A DNA stretch of 36,777 bases from NCBI GenBank assembly GCA_005880615.1, contig VBID01000128.1, positions 1 to 36,777 on the forward strand, given 5' to 3'. This DNA is from Chloroflexota bacterium. Lineage in GTDB: Bacteria > Chloroflexota > Dormibacteria > CF-121. This document shows, in pieces, positions 1-8,090 of the stretch. The stretch's first letter is position 1. Each line of letters begins with the position of its first letter. Both the position numbers and the translations under genes were made by a program. The notes beneath the pieces are model-generated. The model had not been told where the DNA came from and did not search any database. It was given only the letters and a program-made list of their open reading frames with translations.

Positions 1-5
1 GGCCG

Positions 6-3000
6 TTAGCCCAGGCCAGCCACCCTCGGATCGGCGCCCAGCTCGGCATGCACGGCCATGGCGCGCAGCCGCCCGGACCTGCGCACCAGCAGGCTGTAGA
101 CCACCGGGATAACCACCAGGGTGAAGACCGTCGAAGTGATCAGGCCGCCCTCCACCACCACGGCCAGCGACTGCGAGATCAGGCCTCCTCCCCCACTGGT
201 GCTGACGCCGATGGCGACCGGCAGCAGCGCCACCACGGTGGCCACGGCGGTCATCACGATCGGTCGCAGCCGGGTCGAGCCGGCGATCAGCAGGGCGTCC
301 TTGGTGGACTTGGTCTCGCGGGCTCGCTCGGTGAAGTCGACCAACAGGATGGCGTTACTGACCACGATCCCGAACACCATCAACACGCCCAGCAGCGCCG
401 GCAGGCCCAGCGATCGGTGGGTGATGAGCAACGCGGCGATGGCGCCAATCAGGGCCAGCGGCATGCTGACCAGGATGACGAAGGGGGTGACCACCGACCG
501 GAAGAAGATCACCAGGATGATGAACACCAGCGCGATCGCGATCCCAATCGCCTCGAACATCGATTGGAAGGACTGGTTGATGTCCTCGCTGGTGCCCCCG
601 GTGTCCAGCTTGACACCGGCCGGCAGGCTGACCGATTGCACCAGCGCTGAGGCTCGGGTGGACGGCCCGGTGGTGTCGCTGCCGTTGATGGTGCCGCCGA
701 CGGTGACCAGGCGTATGCCGTCCCGCCGGCTGATGCTGTCCGGCGCCACCTCGTTGCTGATGGTAGCCACGTCCCGTAGCAGGGTGCCCGGACCGACCGC
801 GAGGTCGGCGATCTTCTGCGCTGTCACCGCACTCGGGTCGAGTCGAAGGGTGACGGCTGGTCCGCTCCCTCCCAGATTGCCCAGGGGCATGGGTGACAGC
901 GCGCCGGCGACGATCTGCGCGATCGCCCGCGGGCTCAGGCCGTGGGCGGCTGCTTTGGCCGGGTCCACGGTGACCGACATCTGTGGCTTGGCCGGGGCCA
1001 GGTCGGACTGCACATTGCTCAGCTCGCTGTCCTGCTGCAACTTGGCGAGCAGCAAATCCGACGCTTGTCGTAACGCCTGGTCGTCCTGTCCGCTGGCGCG
1101 GGCCTCGAAGCGATTTGAGCCCGGGCCGAAGGTGTTGACCACGATCCGGGCATTCCCAACGCCATAGAGCTCGTTCAGCCTCTGCTGGAGGCGAGCGGCG
1201 ACGGCGGGCGAGCGAAGCTTGTCCTTCACCACGACCAGCAGGCGTCCCTGGTTGGTCACGAACCCACCGGTGTAGCCACCGTAATCACTGCTGGCGATGG
1301 TGACCTGAACCGTCTTCACGTCCCGGTCGGCCATGGCCGCCGTCTCAAAGGCTTTGAGCTGCGCGCTGGTCTCTGCGGCCGAGGTGCCGGGCGGGAGCGT
1401 CACACCTCCGACCAGTTGCTCGGAGCTGCTGAAGTCGAAGAAATTCTTGGCCACCAGTGGCGACGCGACGGCCCCGATGGCACCCGCGAACAAGACACCA
1501 GCGATGGCGAGCACCGCGACCTTGGTGAGGCGGTTGGCCAGGGCCCAGCCGAGCACCGGCTGGTAGGCGCGGTGCAGCCAGTCGCGATGCTCTGCCGGCA
1601 ACGACGCCCGCCGCTGCAGGAAGAAGCTGACCAGTACCGGGATCAGGGTCAACGCCACCAGCAGGGAGGCCAGCAACGAGATGGTGACCGTCACCGAGAA
1701 GGGTACGAAGAACTTGCTGATGATTCCACCCACCACGGCGATCGGCAGGAACACGGCGACCGTGGTCAGGGTGCTGGAGACGACCGCCTTGGACACCTCG
1801 GCCGCGCCGTTGAGGGCGGCTAGTTTTGGTGATTCACCCATCTGCAGGTGGCGATAGCTGTTCTCCAGGACCACGATGGCGTCGTCGATGATGCGGCCGA
1901 CGGCAATGGTCAGGCCTGCCAGGGTCAGGATGTTGAGAGAGAAGCCGCCAAGATTCGTGCCGAGCAGCGCCACCAGCACGCTGGTGGGGAGCGAGACCGC
2001 GGTCACTAGCGTGGCCCGGACGCTGCGCAGGAACAGGAAGATGACCAGGATGGCGAGCAGGGCCCCGATCAGGCCTTCCAGCAACAGGTCGTTGAGCGAG
2101 GCTCGGATTCCCGTAGCGCTGTCCTCGATCAACGACAGCCGGTCATTCGAGTCCAGCTGGAGCTTGGCCATCCGGGACCGGATGTCATTGGAGAGCGAGA
2201 TGGCGTTCCCGCTCGGGTCGCGGACCACCTGGATGCTGAGCGAGGGCAGGCCGTCGGTGCGCGTAATGCCGTTCACCGGAGCCGGTGCCTCCACCACGCT
2301 GGCCACGTCGCCGAGCGTGACAATGGTCGGCGGCTCGCCGGGCTTCGCCAGCGGCCCGGCACCCACCGGCAGGACCCGGAGATCGGCGGCGGTCTTGACC
2401 GCACTGACGACTTCGACGGGCACGACCTTGTTGCCATCGAGCGACTGGCCGGCGGGGAGGTCGACCTGGGCGCCAGTCAGGGCCTGCGACACCTGGAACG
2501 GCGCCAGCTGATGGGCGGCCAGACGGCTGGCATCCAGGGTGATGGTGATCGCGTTCTGCTCACCGCCGATCACCTTGATCTCGGCCGCCCCGGTCGCGCC
2601 GGCCAGGGCGGGCGCGATGATCGTCTTCGCCTCCCGAGTGACCCGGCTCAGGTTGCCGTCGGCGGCCGCCAGCGCGTAGGTCATGCTGGGGATGGCGCTG
2701 AATGAGAACGTTTGCGCCAGCGGCTTGCTCGCCCCTTCGGGGAGCTGCAGCTGGGCGAGTCGCTGGTTCACCGCGTCCAGGTCGTCTTTGGCATTCGAGT
2801 CCACTGCAAACTGGATCTGCACTTCGGAGAAGCTCTGGCTGGACGAACCGAACACGTGCTGGGCATGGGGAAGCCCGTTCAGCGCGTTCGACAGCGGCAC
2901 CGTGAGGTCCCGGTCGACCACGGCCGGGTTGGCGCCCGGATCGCTGGTGACGATGTACACGGTGGGGAAATCGACCGGGGGGAAGAGCTCCTGGTTCAGC

Positions 3001-3095
3001 CGGAAGATGCTGAGCACCCCCGCGCCCATCAGGACAAACCCGAAGAGCAGCACGACCGCCCGGTTCTCCAGGCACCAGCTGACGACCCGTCTCAC
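6..3095 (-). CDS. RND-superfamily efflux transporter (AcrB/HAE1-like)
   Basis: This is a proton-driven inner-membrane exporter of the AcrB/HAE1 type, 1029 aa, full length for the family. A first membrane helix (about residues 12-30) is followed by a large periplasmic-type porter domain. The TM4 relay motif GRIIDDAIVVLEN, with two adjacent Asp near residue 400, matches the proton-relay aspartates of AcrB. A second porter domain and C-terminal helices follow, with GIVVSNAILLVDF in TM10, where AcrB has Lys in place of the Ser. The start is GTG at 3095, fixed by a strong AGAGGAGG ribosome site 5 nt upstream. No membrane-fusion or outer-membrane partner gene lies beside it in the window, which fits a monoderm or a stand-alone pump. 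The substrate (drug, lipid or other) cannot be told. The family call is secure. Confidence 0.95.
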   Translation of the reverse strand: MRRVVSWCLENRAVVLLFGFVLMGAGVLSIFRLNQELFPPVDFPTVYIVTSDPGANPAVVDRDLTVPLSNALNGLPHAQHVFGSSSQSFSEVQIQFAVDSNAKDDLDAVNQRLAQLQLPEGASKPLAQTFSFSAIPSMTYALAAADGNLSRVTREAKTIIAPALAGATGAAEIKVIGGEQNAITITLDASRLAAHQLAPFQVSQALTGAQVDLPAGQSLDGNKVVPVEVVSAVKTAADLRVLPVGAGPLAKPGEPPTIVTLGDVASVVEAPAPVNGITRTDGLPSLSIQVVRDPSGNAISLSNDIRSRMAKLQLDSNDRLSLIEDSATGIRASLNDLLLEGLIGALLAILVIFLFLRSVRATLVTAVSLPTSVLVALLGTNLGGFSLNILTLAGLTIAVGRIIDDAIVVLENSYRHLQMGESPKLAALNGAAEVSKAVVSSTLTTVAVFLPIAVVGGIISKFFVPFSVTVTISLLASLLVALTLIPVLVSFFLQRRASLPAEHRDWLHRAYQPVLGWALANRLTKVAVLAIAGVLFAGAIGAVASPLVAKNFFDFSSSEQLVGGVTLPPGTSAAETSAQLKAFETAAMADRDVKTVQVTIASSDYGGYTGGFVTNQGRLLVVVKDKLRSPAVAARLQQRLNELYGVGNARIVVNTFGPGSNRFEARASGQDDQALRQASDLLLAKLQQDSELSNVQSDLAPAKPQMSVTVDPAKAAAHGLSPRAIAQIVAGALSPMPLGNLGGSGPAVTLRLDPSAVTAQKIADLAVGPGTLLRDVATISNEVAPDSISRRDGIRLVTVGGTINGSDTTGPSTRASALVQSVSLPAGVKLDTGGTSEDINQSFQSMFEAIGIAIALVFIILVIFFRSVVTPFVILVSMPLALIGAIAALLITHRSLGLPALLGVLMVFGIVVSNAILLVDFTERARETKSTKDALLIAGSTRLRPIVMTAVATVVALLPVAIGVSTSGGGGLISQSLAVVVEGGLITSTVFTLVVIPVVYSLLVRRSGRLRAMAVHAELGADPRVAGLG

Positions 3096-3169
3096 GCGAT
3101 CCTCCTCTCTTCGGACATCGACGGCCTATCTACGGACCAACGGCCAGTCTAGTTACAGGCTTGCTTCCT

Positions 3170-3185
3170 CCCCTCATTTGAGGGG
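3170..3185. promoter_or_regulatory. Perfect 16-bp palindrome upstream of the RND gene, possible operator
   Basis: CCCCTCATTTGAGGGG is a perfect inverted repeat. It lies about 75 bp upstream of the RND start codon and downstream of the terminator of the preceding gene, so it sits in the RND leader or promoter region. It could bind a dimeric regulator. It could also be a short member of the CCCTCCCC/GGGGAGGG palindrome family seen elsewhere in the window. Function is inferred from position only. Confidence 0.35.
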
Positions 3186-3235
3186 AACTTGGTCTCCCTG
3201 CTTTAGGCGAAGGCCCGAGTAGGGCTGGAATAAGA

Positions 3236-3273
3236 GACGACCGCGGCGGGTAAGGAGAAACGCCGCGGCCGTC
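3236..3273 (-). terminator. Rho-independent terminator
   Basis: Read on the minus strand, this is a 13-bp GC-rich stem (GACGGCCGCGGCG pairing with CGCCGCGGTCGTC, one G-U pair) with a 12-nt loop, followed by TCTTATT. It lies 25 nt past the stop codon of the secreted-protein gene ending at 3298, and it separates that gene from the RND transporter. Confidence 0.8.
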
Positions 3274-3297
3274 TCGGCTTGTGGGGGGTCTGCCTGC

Positions 3298-3993
3298 TTA
3301 CAGTCCTGGCGTCGGTGAGGACGCCGCACTCGGAACCTTGTGATGCCGCTTGGTCGCGTCCCAGAAGGGAATCGGGCCGGTCTGCAGGTGCTGCAGGATC
3401 TTGGTCTCTTGGGTCTTGGTCAGCTTGCCCTGGGCGACGGCTTGGTCTAGCACCAGGGTCAGGTTCGTGATCAGCGCCGCCCGGAACTGCGCCTCGCTGA
3501 TGCCCTTGGAGTCGGCGATCTGGTGCAGAGTGTGGCCATTGGCCAGGGCCGTCTTCAGCTCCGCGGTCGTCATGCTCAGGGACTTGGCCGCCGCGTCGAG
3601 CACCGCCGGCAGCTCAGCTCTCCCCTTCTCGTGGAAGCCGAACGAGCCCGCAAACCGGCCACTGCAGACGGGTCCGCTGGCCAGCCTGGCCTTCAGGCGG
3701 TCGGCCTGCGCCTTGGTCAGGTCACCGGAGGTGACGGCGTCGTCGATGGTCTGGGTCACGGCCTTGCCCACCGCCGTGGCGACCTCGGACTGGGACTTGC
3801 CCAGGTTGCCGGCGAGGTGCGAGAGAAACTTGTTGCAGTAGGCCTCGGCCTTCGCCTTCTCGCTGGTAGCGGCGGGGGCGCCGGCTGGCTGAAGTCGCCC
3901 GCTGGCGGCGAACGCGCCAATACCGATCGTGACCGCGGCGACACCCGCCACGGTAACGCCGGCCGCGACTCGCGGAATCCTCGAAAAAGTCAT
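3298..3993 (-). CDS. Secreted helical protein with two LTK-x-Q repeats, function unknown
   Basis: Predicted 231-aa exported protein. The N-terminus (MTFSRIPRVAAGVTVAGVAAV...) is a signal peptide or anchor ending near an Ala-rich stretch. The start is ATG at 3993, because AGGAGG lies 7 nt upstream; the ORF track's start at 4023 lies upstream of that ribosome site. The mature part is alpha-helical and repeats a motif: DLTKAQADRLKARLASGP and later KLTKTQETKILQHLQTGP, with an additional SMTTAELKTAL / ISEAQFRAAL pattern. Such repeats occur in small secreted proteins of uncharacterised families in Actinobacteria and Chloroflexi. Two Cys residues (one in the AYCNKF segment, one at GPVCSG) may form a disulfide. 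It ends at a strong terminator and appears monocistronic. No function can be assigned. Confidence 0.75.
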   Translation of the reverse strand: MTFSRIPRVAAGVTVAGVAAVTIGIGAFAASGRLQPAGAPAATSEKAKAEAYCNKFLSHLAGNLGKSQSEVATAVGKAVTQTIDDAVTSGDLTKAQADRLKARLASGPVCSGRFAGSFGFHEKGRAELPAVLDAAAKSLSMTTAELKTALANGHTLHQIADSKGISEAQFRAALITNLTLVLDQAVAQGKLTKTQETKILQHLQTGPIPFWDATKRHHKVPSAASSPTPGL

Positions 3994-4023
3994 GAATATC
4001 CTCCTGAAGTTAGAACGGGGCAC

Positions 4024-4154
4024 ACGCGTGCCTTCCTCATCGTAGGCACCGGCGATAAGAGGACGATGAGAGACCCCTTAGAATTCTCCCTCCCCTTACC
4101 TCAGGGAGAGGAGGGGGGGTGGTATCCCCTCCCCCACCCGTTGCCAGCTCTTGC
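4024..4154. repeat. Intergenic palindromic C/T-G/A element (REP-like copy)
   Basis: The core at about 4087-4139 alternates CTCCCTCCCC, AGGGAGAGGAGGGGGGG and CCCCTCCCCC tracts that can fold in several ways. It resembles the copies near 6915, 17527, 22770, 31341 and 34015. It lies between two co-directional minus-strand genes, downstream of the phosphoesterase stop codon, so it may also slow or end transcription. No coding content was seen. Confidence 0.5.
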
Positions 4155-5858
4155 TTAGCCGCTCCCCCCGTCATCGAACGCCTTCGCCGTGTATGCGGTG
4201 GACAGATCCTGCACCGCTGCATCCCGTAAGCCAAGAGGCGCGAGGCCGAACCGGTGCTCGATCGTGGCCAGGATGGACGTCGTGTCGTACTGGGTGTGGT
4301 CAATCACGAAGTTCCCCCGTAGGAAGGGCGAGACGATCAGGGCTGGGATTCGTGTGCCCGGGCCCCAGACGTCGTGCGGGCCAGCCTGGCTACCCTGGCC
4401 GGGAGGCGTGACGTGGTCCCACTGGCCGCCGAACTCGTCGTAGGTCACCACGACCATGGTGTTCTTCCGGCAGGCCCCGCCCTCAATGGCCCGCAGAAGC
4501 TGCACGAGGTGGTCGCTGCCGACGCTCTCGCTCGTGTAGCCGGGGTGCTCGTTCTCCGTGCCGAGGGGCTTCACGAAGCTGACCGGCTTGAGGTTGCACC
4601 CGTCCTCCGACGATTGGGCGAGCCCCGTGAACTCGGCTTCGTCGAGCAGGTGCGCTTTCCGGTTCGCCAGCCCGGTTGGCGTCGATGGATTGAAGGCGGC
4701 GTAGTAATTGAAGGCCTGATGGTGGTACTGGAATAGGTTGCTTGGGCAGCGCGGATAGCTGGCCACAATCGGGTCCACATTCGGATCCGAGCAGGCCGGA
4801 CCGCTGCCGTTCGTCCAACCCGGCGCGTTGACATCGCCGTTGGCGTTGGACCAACCGCCCGAGTACCAGGCCCAATCCATGCCAGCCGCGTTGAGCCGGT
4901 CGCCGATGGTCGGGTTCGTCTGCGCGGGGATCTTGGTGCCGAAGGCCCCAGACGGCTGGAACGCCGGCTGGGTGGTGTTGACGGCAAAGTCCCCGCAGAC
5001 CAGGCCGTCCACTGGGGACGGGCACGCCACCGTTAGCGGTCCGTCGCGGGTCACAGCCACCGTCGGGGTGTAGAGCGGGAATCCTCTGGGCATGCCCTTG
5101 GTGTCCACGATGGAGTGCAGCCCGCTGGGCGCACCGGGGTAAGTTGGGCTGGCCGCCGCGATCAGCCACTGGTGGTTGAGGAACGAGCCGCCAAAGGCAG
5201 CCTGGAAGAACTTATCCGCAATCGCGTAGTGCGGGTGCCCGTCCTGGTGCAGGTACTGGTAGATCGGGAGCGCCCGGGTATCGTACACGCCCATAACCAG
5301 GCCGATGGCGTCGCTGCCGGTCACGTACCGGTTCTGCTGGCCGCCGTTGAGCTGGTACTGCTCCTCGTAGAAGCGGTGCACCAGGTCACGGGTGCAGCCA
5401 CCTGGCAGGCCGGTCCCGTTGAGGACCCCGGTGGGAAAGGCGAAGGCCTTGAGCACCGATGGGCAGGTTGTGGCGGTGGCAGGGATGAAGGCATCGATGT
5501 TGAAGGACCCATTCGAGAAGTGGCTGGTGAAGCCCCTCGGATCTGTGCAGTCCGCCGACAGCGGCGGCGAGGTGAGGTTGACGTCGTTCTGCTTGAGGCA
5601 GGCGTAGGCCCTACCCGCCTGATCGACCTGAGCTGTGCGCGCGACCTGGGCACTGCCGAGGCCATCAACTCCCTCCCAGCCGCCGTAGAGGTTGTCAAAG
5701 CTGTGGTTCTCCTCGTAGATGACCACGATGTGGTCGATGCGGCTGAGGGCGTTACCCTCACCCTTGTTGTCGGCCGCCGTGGTGGTCATGCTGGCGAGCT
5801 GGGCGCCGACCCCCCAGACCAGGCTGATCGCCATCGCGGCGAGTCGTAGGCGGACCAT
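4155..5858 (-). CDS. Secreted phosphoesterase (acid phosphatase / non-haemolytic phospholipase C family)
   Basis: 567-aa exported enzyme of the phosphoesterase family that includes AcpA acid phosphatase and phospholipase C (PF04185 type). A signal peptide (MVRLRLAAMAISLVWGVGAQLAS) precedes the family hallmark DHIVVIYEENHSFDNLYG at about residues 43-60. The C-terminal metal-site region VVTYDEFGGQWDHVTPPG is intact. The start is ATG at 5858, with GGAGGGG 5 nt upstream; the ORF track's TTG at 5873 overlaps that ribosome site. Expected role: hydrolysis of phosphomonoesters or phospholipid head groups outside the cell, for phosphate scavenging. Substrate class cannot be resolved from sequence alone. 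No Pho-box-like repeat was recognised upstream. Confidence 0.9.
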   Translation of the reverse strand: MVRLRLAAMAISLVWGVGAQLASMTTTAADNKGEGNALSRIDHIVVIYEENHSFDNLYGGWEGVDGLGSAQVARTAQVDQAGRAYACLKQNDVNLTSPPLSADCTDPRGFTSHFSNGSFNIDAFIPATATTCPSVLKAFAFPTGVLNGTGLPGGCTRDLVHRFYEEQYQLNGGQQNRYVTGSDAIGLVMGVYDTRALPIYQYLHQDGHPHYAIADKFFQAAFGGSFLNHQWLIAAASPTYPGAPSGLHSIVDTKGMPRGFPLYTPTVAVTRDGPLTVACPSPVDGLVCGDFAVNTTQPAFQPSGAFGTKIPAQTNPTIGDRLNAAGMDWAWYSGGWSNANGDVNAPGWTNGSGPACSDPNVDPIVASYPRCPSNLFQYHHQAFNYYAAFNPSTPTGLANRKAHLLDEAEFTGLAQSSEDGCNLKPVSFVKPLGTENEHPGYTSESVGSDHLVQLLRAIEGGACRKNTMVVVTYDEFGGQWDHVTPPGQGSQAGPHDVWGPGTRIPALIVSPFLRGNFVIDHTQYDTTSILATIEHRFGLAPLGLRDAAVQDLSTAYTAKAFDDGGSG

Positions 5859-5967
5859 ATGAACCCCTCCCAAGTGAGCTACGGCTGCCGTCGCTGCGGG
5901 CAGACTAGCGCCCCCGTCCGAACACTGTCAAGCGTAGGTTAAGTTCTGTGTTAGGTGCGGCAAAGGT

Positions 5968-6894
5968 TCAGTGCCCGCGCCGGGCTGGGGCCCCACCTCG
6001 AGGGCGAAGCTCTGGGCCCCCCGCCTCCCGGCGGAGCCAGAGGTGAAGCAGGACGGTCGTCCACATCCGGTAGGGTCGCCAGTTCTCGGCGATCTCCAGA
6101 ACGCGCGCGTGATCGGGTTTCCTGGCCAGGGTGTAGGCGTGTTGGACGGCCTGTTTGGTGACGTCGTCGTCGGGCACACCGTCTACCAGCCCGGCCCCGC
6201 GAAAGAGCGTCCCCTGCGCGCTGAACGGACCGATGCCGTGCAGCGCCCGCAGGGCATCCAGGGCTTGCTCCACTGGTATGGCACGCAGGTGGGCGCGGTC
6301 GAGAAGGCCCTCCATGGCGGCGCGTGCCACCACGTGGAGACGCTCGATCTTCTCCGCGCTTATGCCGGGAAAGTTGGCCAGCGTGGCCAGCACCGCCGGC
6401 TGGGGAAACGCATACAGTCGCTCCTCGCCCACTCGGATCTCGTCGCCGAACTCGCGAGCCATTGCCGCTCGGGTTGCCCGCGCCTGTCGGATCGAGCTTC
6501 GCTGGCCGATGACGAAATTCGCGGCCGCCTCATAGGGGCCGTGAAAACACACCGGGCGAAGGAACCGGTAGGTTTGCTGCAACCGGCCAATGACCGGGTC
6601 GCGGCGGCCGACTTCCGGGAAGCCGGTTCCATCGACATCGAGCGACAGCACCGCCAGGGCCTGGTTCCAGGCCGCCTCGGCATCCCGGCCGGTTGCGCCA
6701 CGGACTTCTCCGGTGATGGCGGCGGACCCCTGGCGGACCAGGACGGCGGCCGATGTTCGCCAGCCTTCGACCGGAAAGGCCATCGCCACGGCCGAGGGGT
6801 CCGCCGGCAGCGGCGGCCAGCCGCCAAAGAACTTGCTCTCGTCGCGCAGGCTGAAGGGCCCGCGCGCTACCAGCTGGAATCGCGTCTCGATCAA
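5968..6894 (-). CDS. alkA: DNA-3-methyladenine glycosylase II-like (AlkA/HhH-GPD family)
   Basis: 308-aa base-excision repair glycosylase that removes alkylated purines from DNA. The helix-hairpin-helix motif LRALHGIGPFSAQG (about residues 215-228) is followed by GVPDDDVTKQ (about 239-248). This matches the LPDDYLIKQ segment of E. coli AlkA that carries the catalytic Asp; one of D242-D244 should be the equivalent. WRPYRMWTTVLLHLW matches the AlkA WKPWRSYA...HIW segment. The start is TTG at 6894: the in-frame ATG at 6909 is followed directly by a stop codon. No good ribosome site is visible, so the start is uncertain. A second alkyl-purine glycosylase (Tag) is encoded at 21.3 kb. The N-terminal half resembles AlkA less clearly. 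Annotation as a general HhH-GPD glycosylase is the cautious alternative. Confidence 0.88.
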   Translation of the reverse strand: MIETRFQLVARGPFSLRDESKFFGGWPPLPADPSAVAMAFPVEGWRTSAAVLVRQGSAAITGEVRGATGRDAEAAWNQALAVLSLDVDGTGFPEVGRRDPVIGRLQQTYRFLRPVCFHGPYEAAANFVIGQRSSIRQARATRAAMAREFGDEIRVGEERLYAFPQPAVLATLANFPGISAEKIERLHVVARAAMEGLLDRAHLRAIPVEQALDALRALHGIGPFSAQGTLFRGAGLVDGVPDDDVTKQAVQHAYTLARKPDHARVLEIAENWRPYRMWTTVLLHLWLRREAGGPELRPRGGAPARRGH

Positions 6895-6914
6895 GCGGGC
6901 AGACTACATGAATC

Positions 6915-6950
6915 TCCGTCCCCCCTGCGGGGAGGATGGGGGTGGGGGCA
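6915..6950. repeat. REP-like palindromic element copy
   Basis: GTCCCCCCTGCGGGGAGGAT followed by GGGGGTGGGGGC sits in the 87-bp gap between the lipoprotein and AlkA genes. It shares the CCCCCT-N-GGGGAGG-N-GGGG pattern with the copies at 17527-17566 and 31341-31378. It lies directly upstream of the alkA start, so it may affect that transcript. Confidence 0.5.
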
Positions 6951-6981
6951 GTCCGAGAGGCTCCGGTAATGAACCAGGCGT

Positions 6982-7518
6982 CTACCCGACTTGCGTACAC
7001 GCCGTGGCATTGTGGTAAAGCGCGCCTGGCGGCGATTCCGGGCCGAGGAACTTCCAGGTGTGGCTGAAATTCGCGGATAGACTCGGCATTTCGATCGTGA
7101 CCCGGTAGGTGCCGGGCGGGCCCGCAAAGCCCACACCCTTGGCCTCCATACCGGGCAGCACCCATGAGGGCAAGCGGAGCGCCGTGTCCCGATCACCATC
7201 GAAGAGTCCCGGCGACGGAACGTCGGATGGAACATGGAAAACGCCCGCACAGCGCCAGTGCTGCGGTCCGCGGATGTCGAGGGTGCCAGGCGTCTGATCG
7301 GAGACATCCGCGTAGGCCTCGATCACCGTGACCCCCGCAGGCGTGCCGGCAGCAACATACTGGTTCAGGGCGATCAGCTTGCTGCCATCGAAGGTGCCGG
7401 TCACGATGTTTTCCCGGTAGTGATCCGCCGGGCTACAACCGCCGACGACCACGGCGACCGTCGCCCCCGCGACTGTGACAGCGAGCCGCGCCGGCACCCT
7501 CGTCACCGTCCGCCTCAT
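6982..7518 (-). CDS. Putative lipoprotein, function unknown
   Basis: 178 aa. A positively charged N-terminus (MRRTVTRVPARLAV) and hydrophobic stretch end in the lipobox VVGGC at about residues 24-28, so the mature protein should be lipid-anchored at Cys28. The remainder is predicted beta-rich with no recognised catalytic motif (for example TFDGSKLIALNQYV, FAGPPGTYRVTIEM). The C-terminal Cys (ATACTQVG) and the Cys in HWRCAG could pair. Start is ATG at 7518. It stands between AlkA (same strand, downstream) and a DinB pseudogene (divergent, upstream). I do not recognise the family. Confidence 0.7.
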   Translation of the reverse strand: MRRTVTRVPARLAVTVAGATVAVVVGGCSPADHYRENIVTGTFDGSKLIALNQYVAAGTPAGVTVIEAYADVSDQTPGTLDIRGPQHWRCAGVFHVPSDVPSPGLFDGDRDTALRLPSWVLPGMEAKGVGFAGPPGTYRVTIEMPSLSANFSHTWKFLGPESPPGALYHNATACTQVG

Positions 7519-7596
7519 CCGTCCTCAGGCCTCCTATCCGCCAAGACGCTGTCCACGACGGAGAACTTGCCCAGGGCGAGCGGCTAAGATGCCTCG

Positions 7597-8090
7597 GTGA
7601 CCGAGGCCCACAGGGTGCCGCATCAGCCACTCCCGGTTCCCCGAACCGGCGACGAGAAGGCCATGCTGACCGCCTTCCTCAATCGGTACCGCGAGACGAT
7701 CGTCTGGAAGCTGCAGGGCCTCTCGAAGGAGGAGGCATCACGCCATCTGGTCCCGTCGGCGACGACCTTGCTCGTGGTGGCCAAGCACCTGGCACTCGTG
7801 GAGCGCGGCTGATTTCAGGCGGACGTCGCGGGCCAAGTCACCGAGGAGACAGGGAACGATTTCGTGATCGAGCCCACCGACACCATCGACAGCATCCTCC
7901 AGCTGTACCAGGCTGAGATCGCCAAATCCCGCGCCATCGGTAGCCCGCACATCCCTGGACGATCTTTCGCATGAGGCCGTGCCGCACAGCGTGCGCTGGA
8001 TCCTGGGTCCATATGATCGAGGAAACCGCGCGTCACGCCGGTCACGCCGACATCCTGCGCGAGCTGACGGACGCCGCCGTCGGCTATTAG
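7597..8090 (+). pseudogene. Decayed DinB/DUF664-family gene
   Basis: The reading frame starts at GTG 7597 (MTEAHRVPHQPLPVPRTGDEKAML...) and gives ETIVWKLQGLSKEEASRHLVPS and KHLALVERG, typical of DUF664/DinB-like thiol-dependent proteins. It is broken in three places. A TGA at 7810-7812 replaces the Trp expected in VER-x-WFQ. A frame change near 7945-7955 falls after AEIAKSRAI, and SLDDLSHEAVPHSVRWIL then continues in another frame. A third shift near 8007-8012 restores the conserved ending MIEETARHAGHADILREL with TAG at 8088. The downstream parts remain recognisable, so decay is recent. A recoded product is unlikely because of the two frameshifts. The 3' end overlaps the thrC stop by 4 bp. 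Confidence 0.85.

Noticed and set aside
121-1167. 348-aa plus-strand ORF opposite the RND gene
   Set aside because: It is the shadow of a GC-rich minus-strand gene, with low-complexity sequence and no family motif.
7810-7812. TGA in the DinB-like gene as a second selenocysteine or as Trp (recoded UGA)
   Set aside because: The family residue here is Trp, not Cys, and two frameshifts follow, so it is a pseudogene. Other genes in the window use TGA as an ordinary stop.
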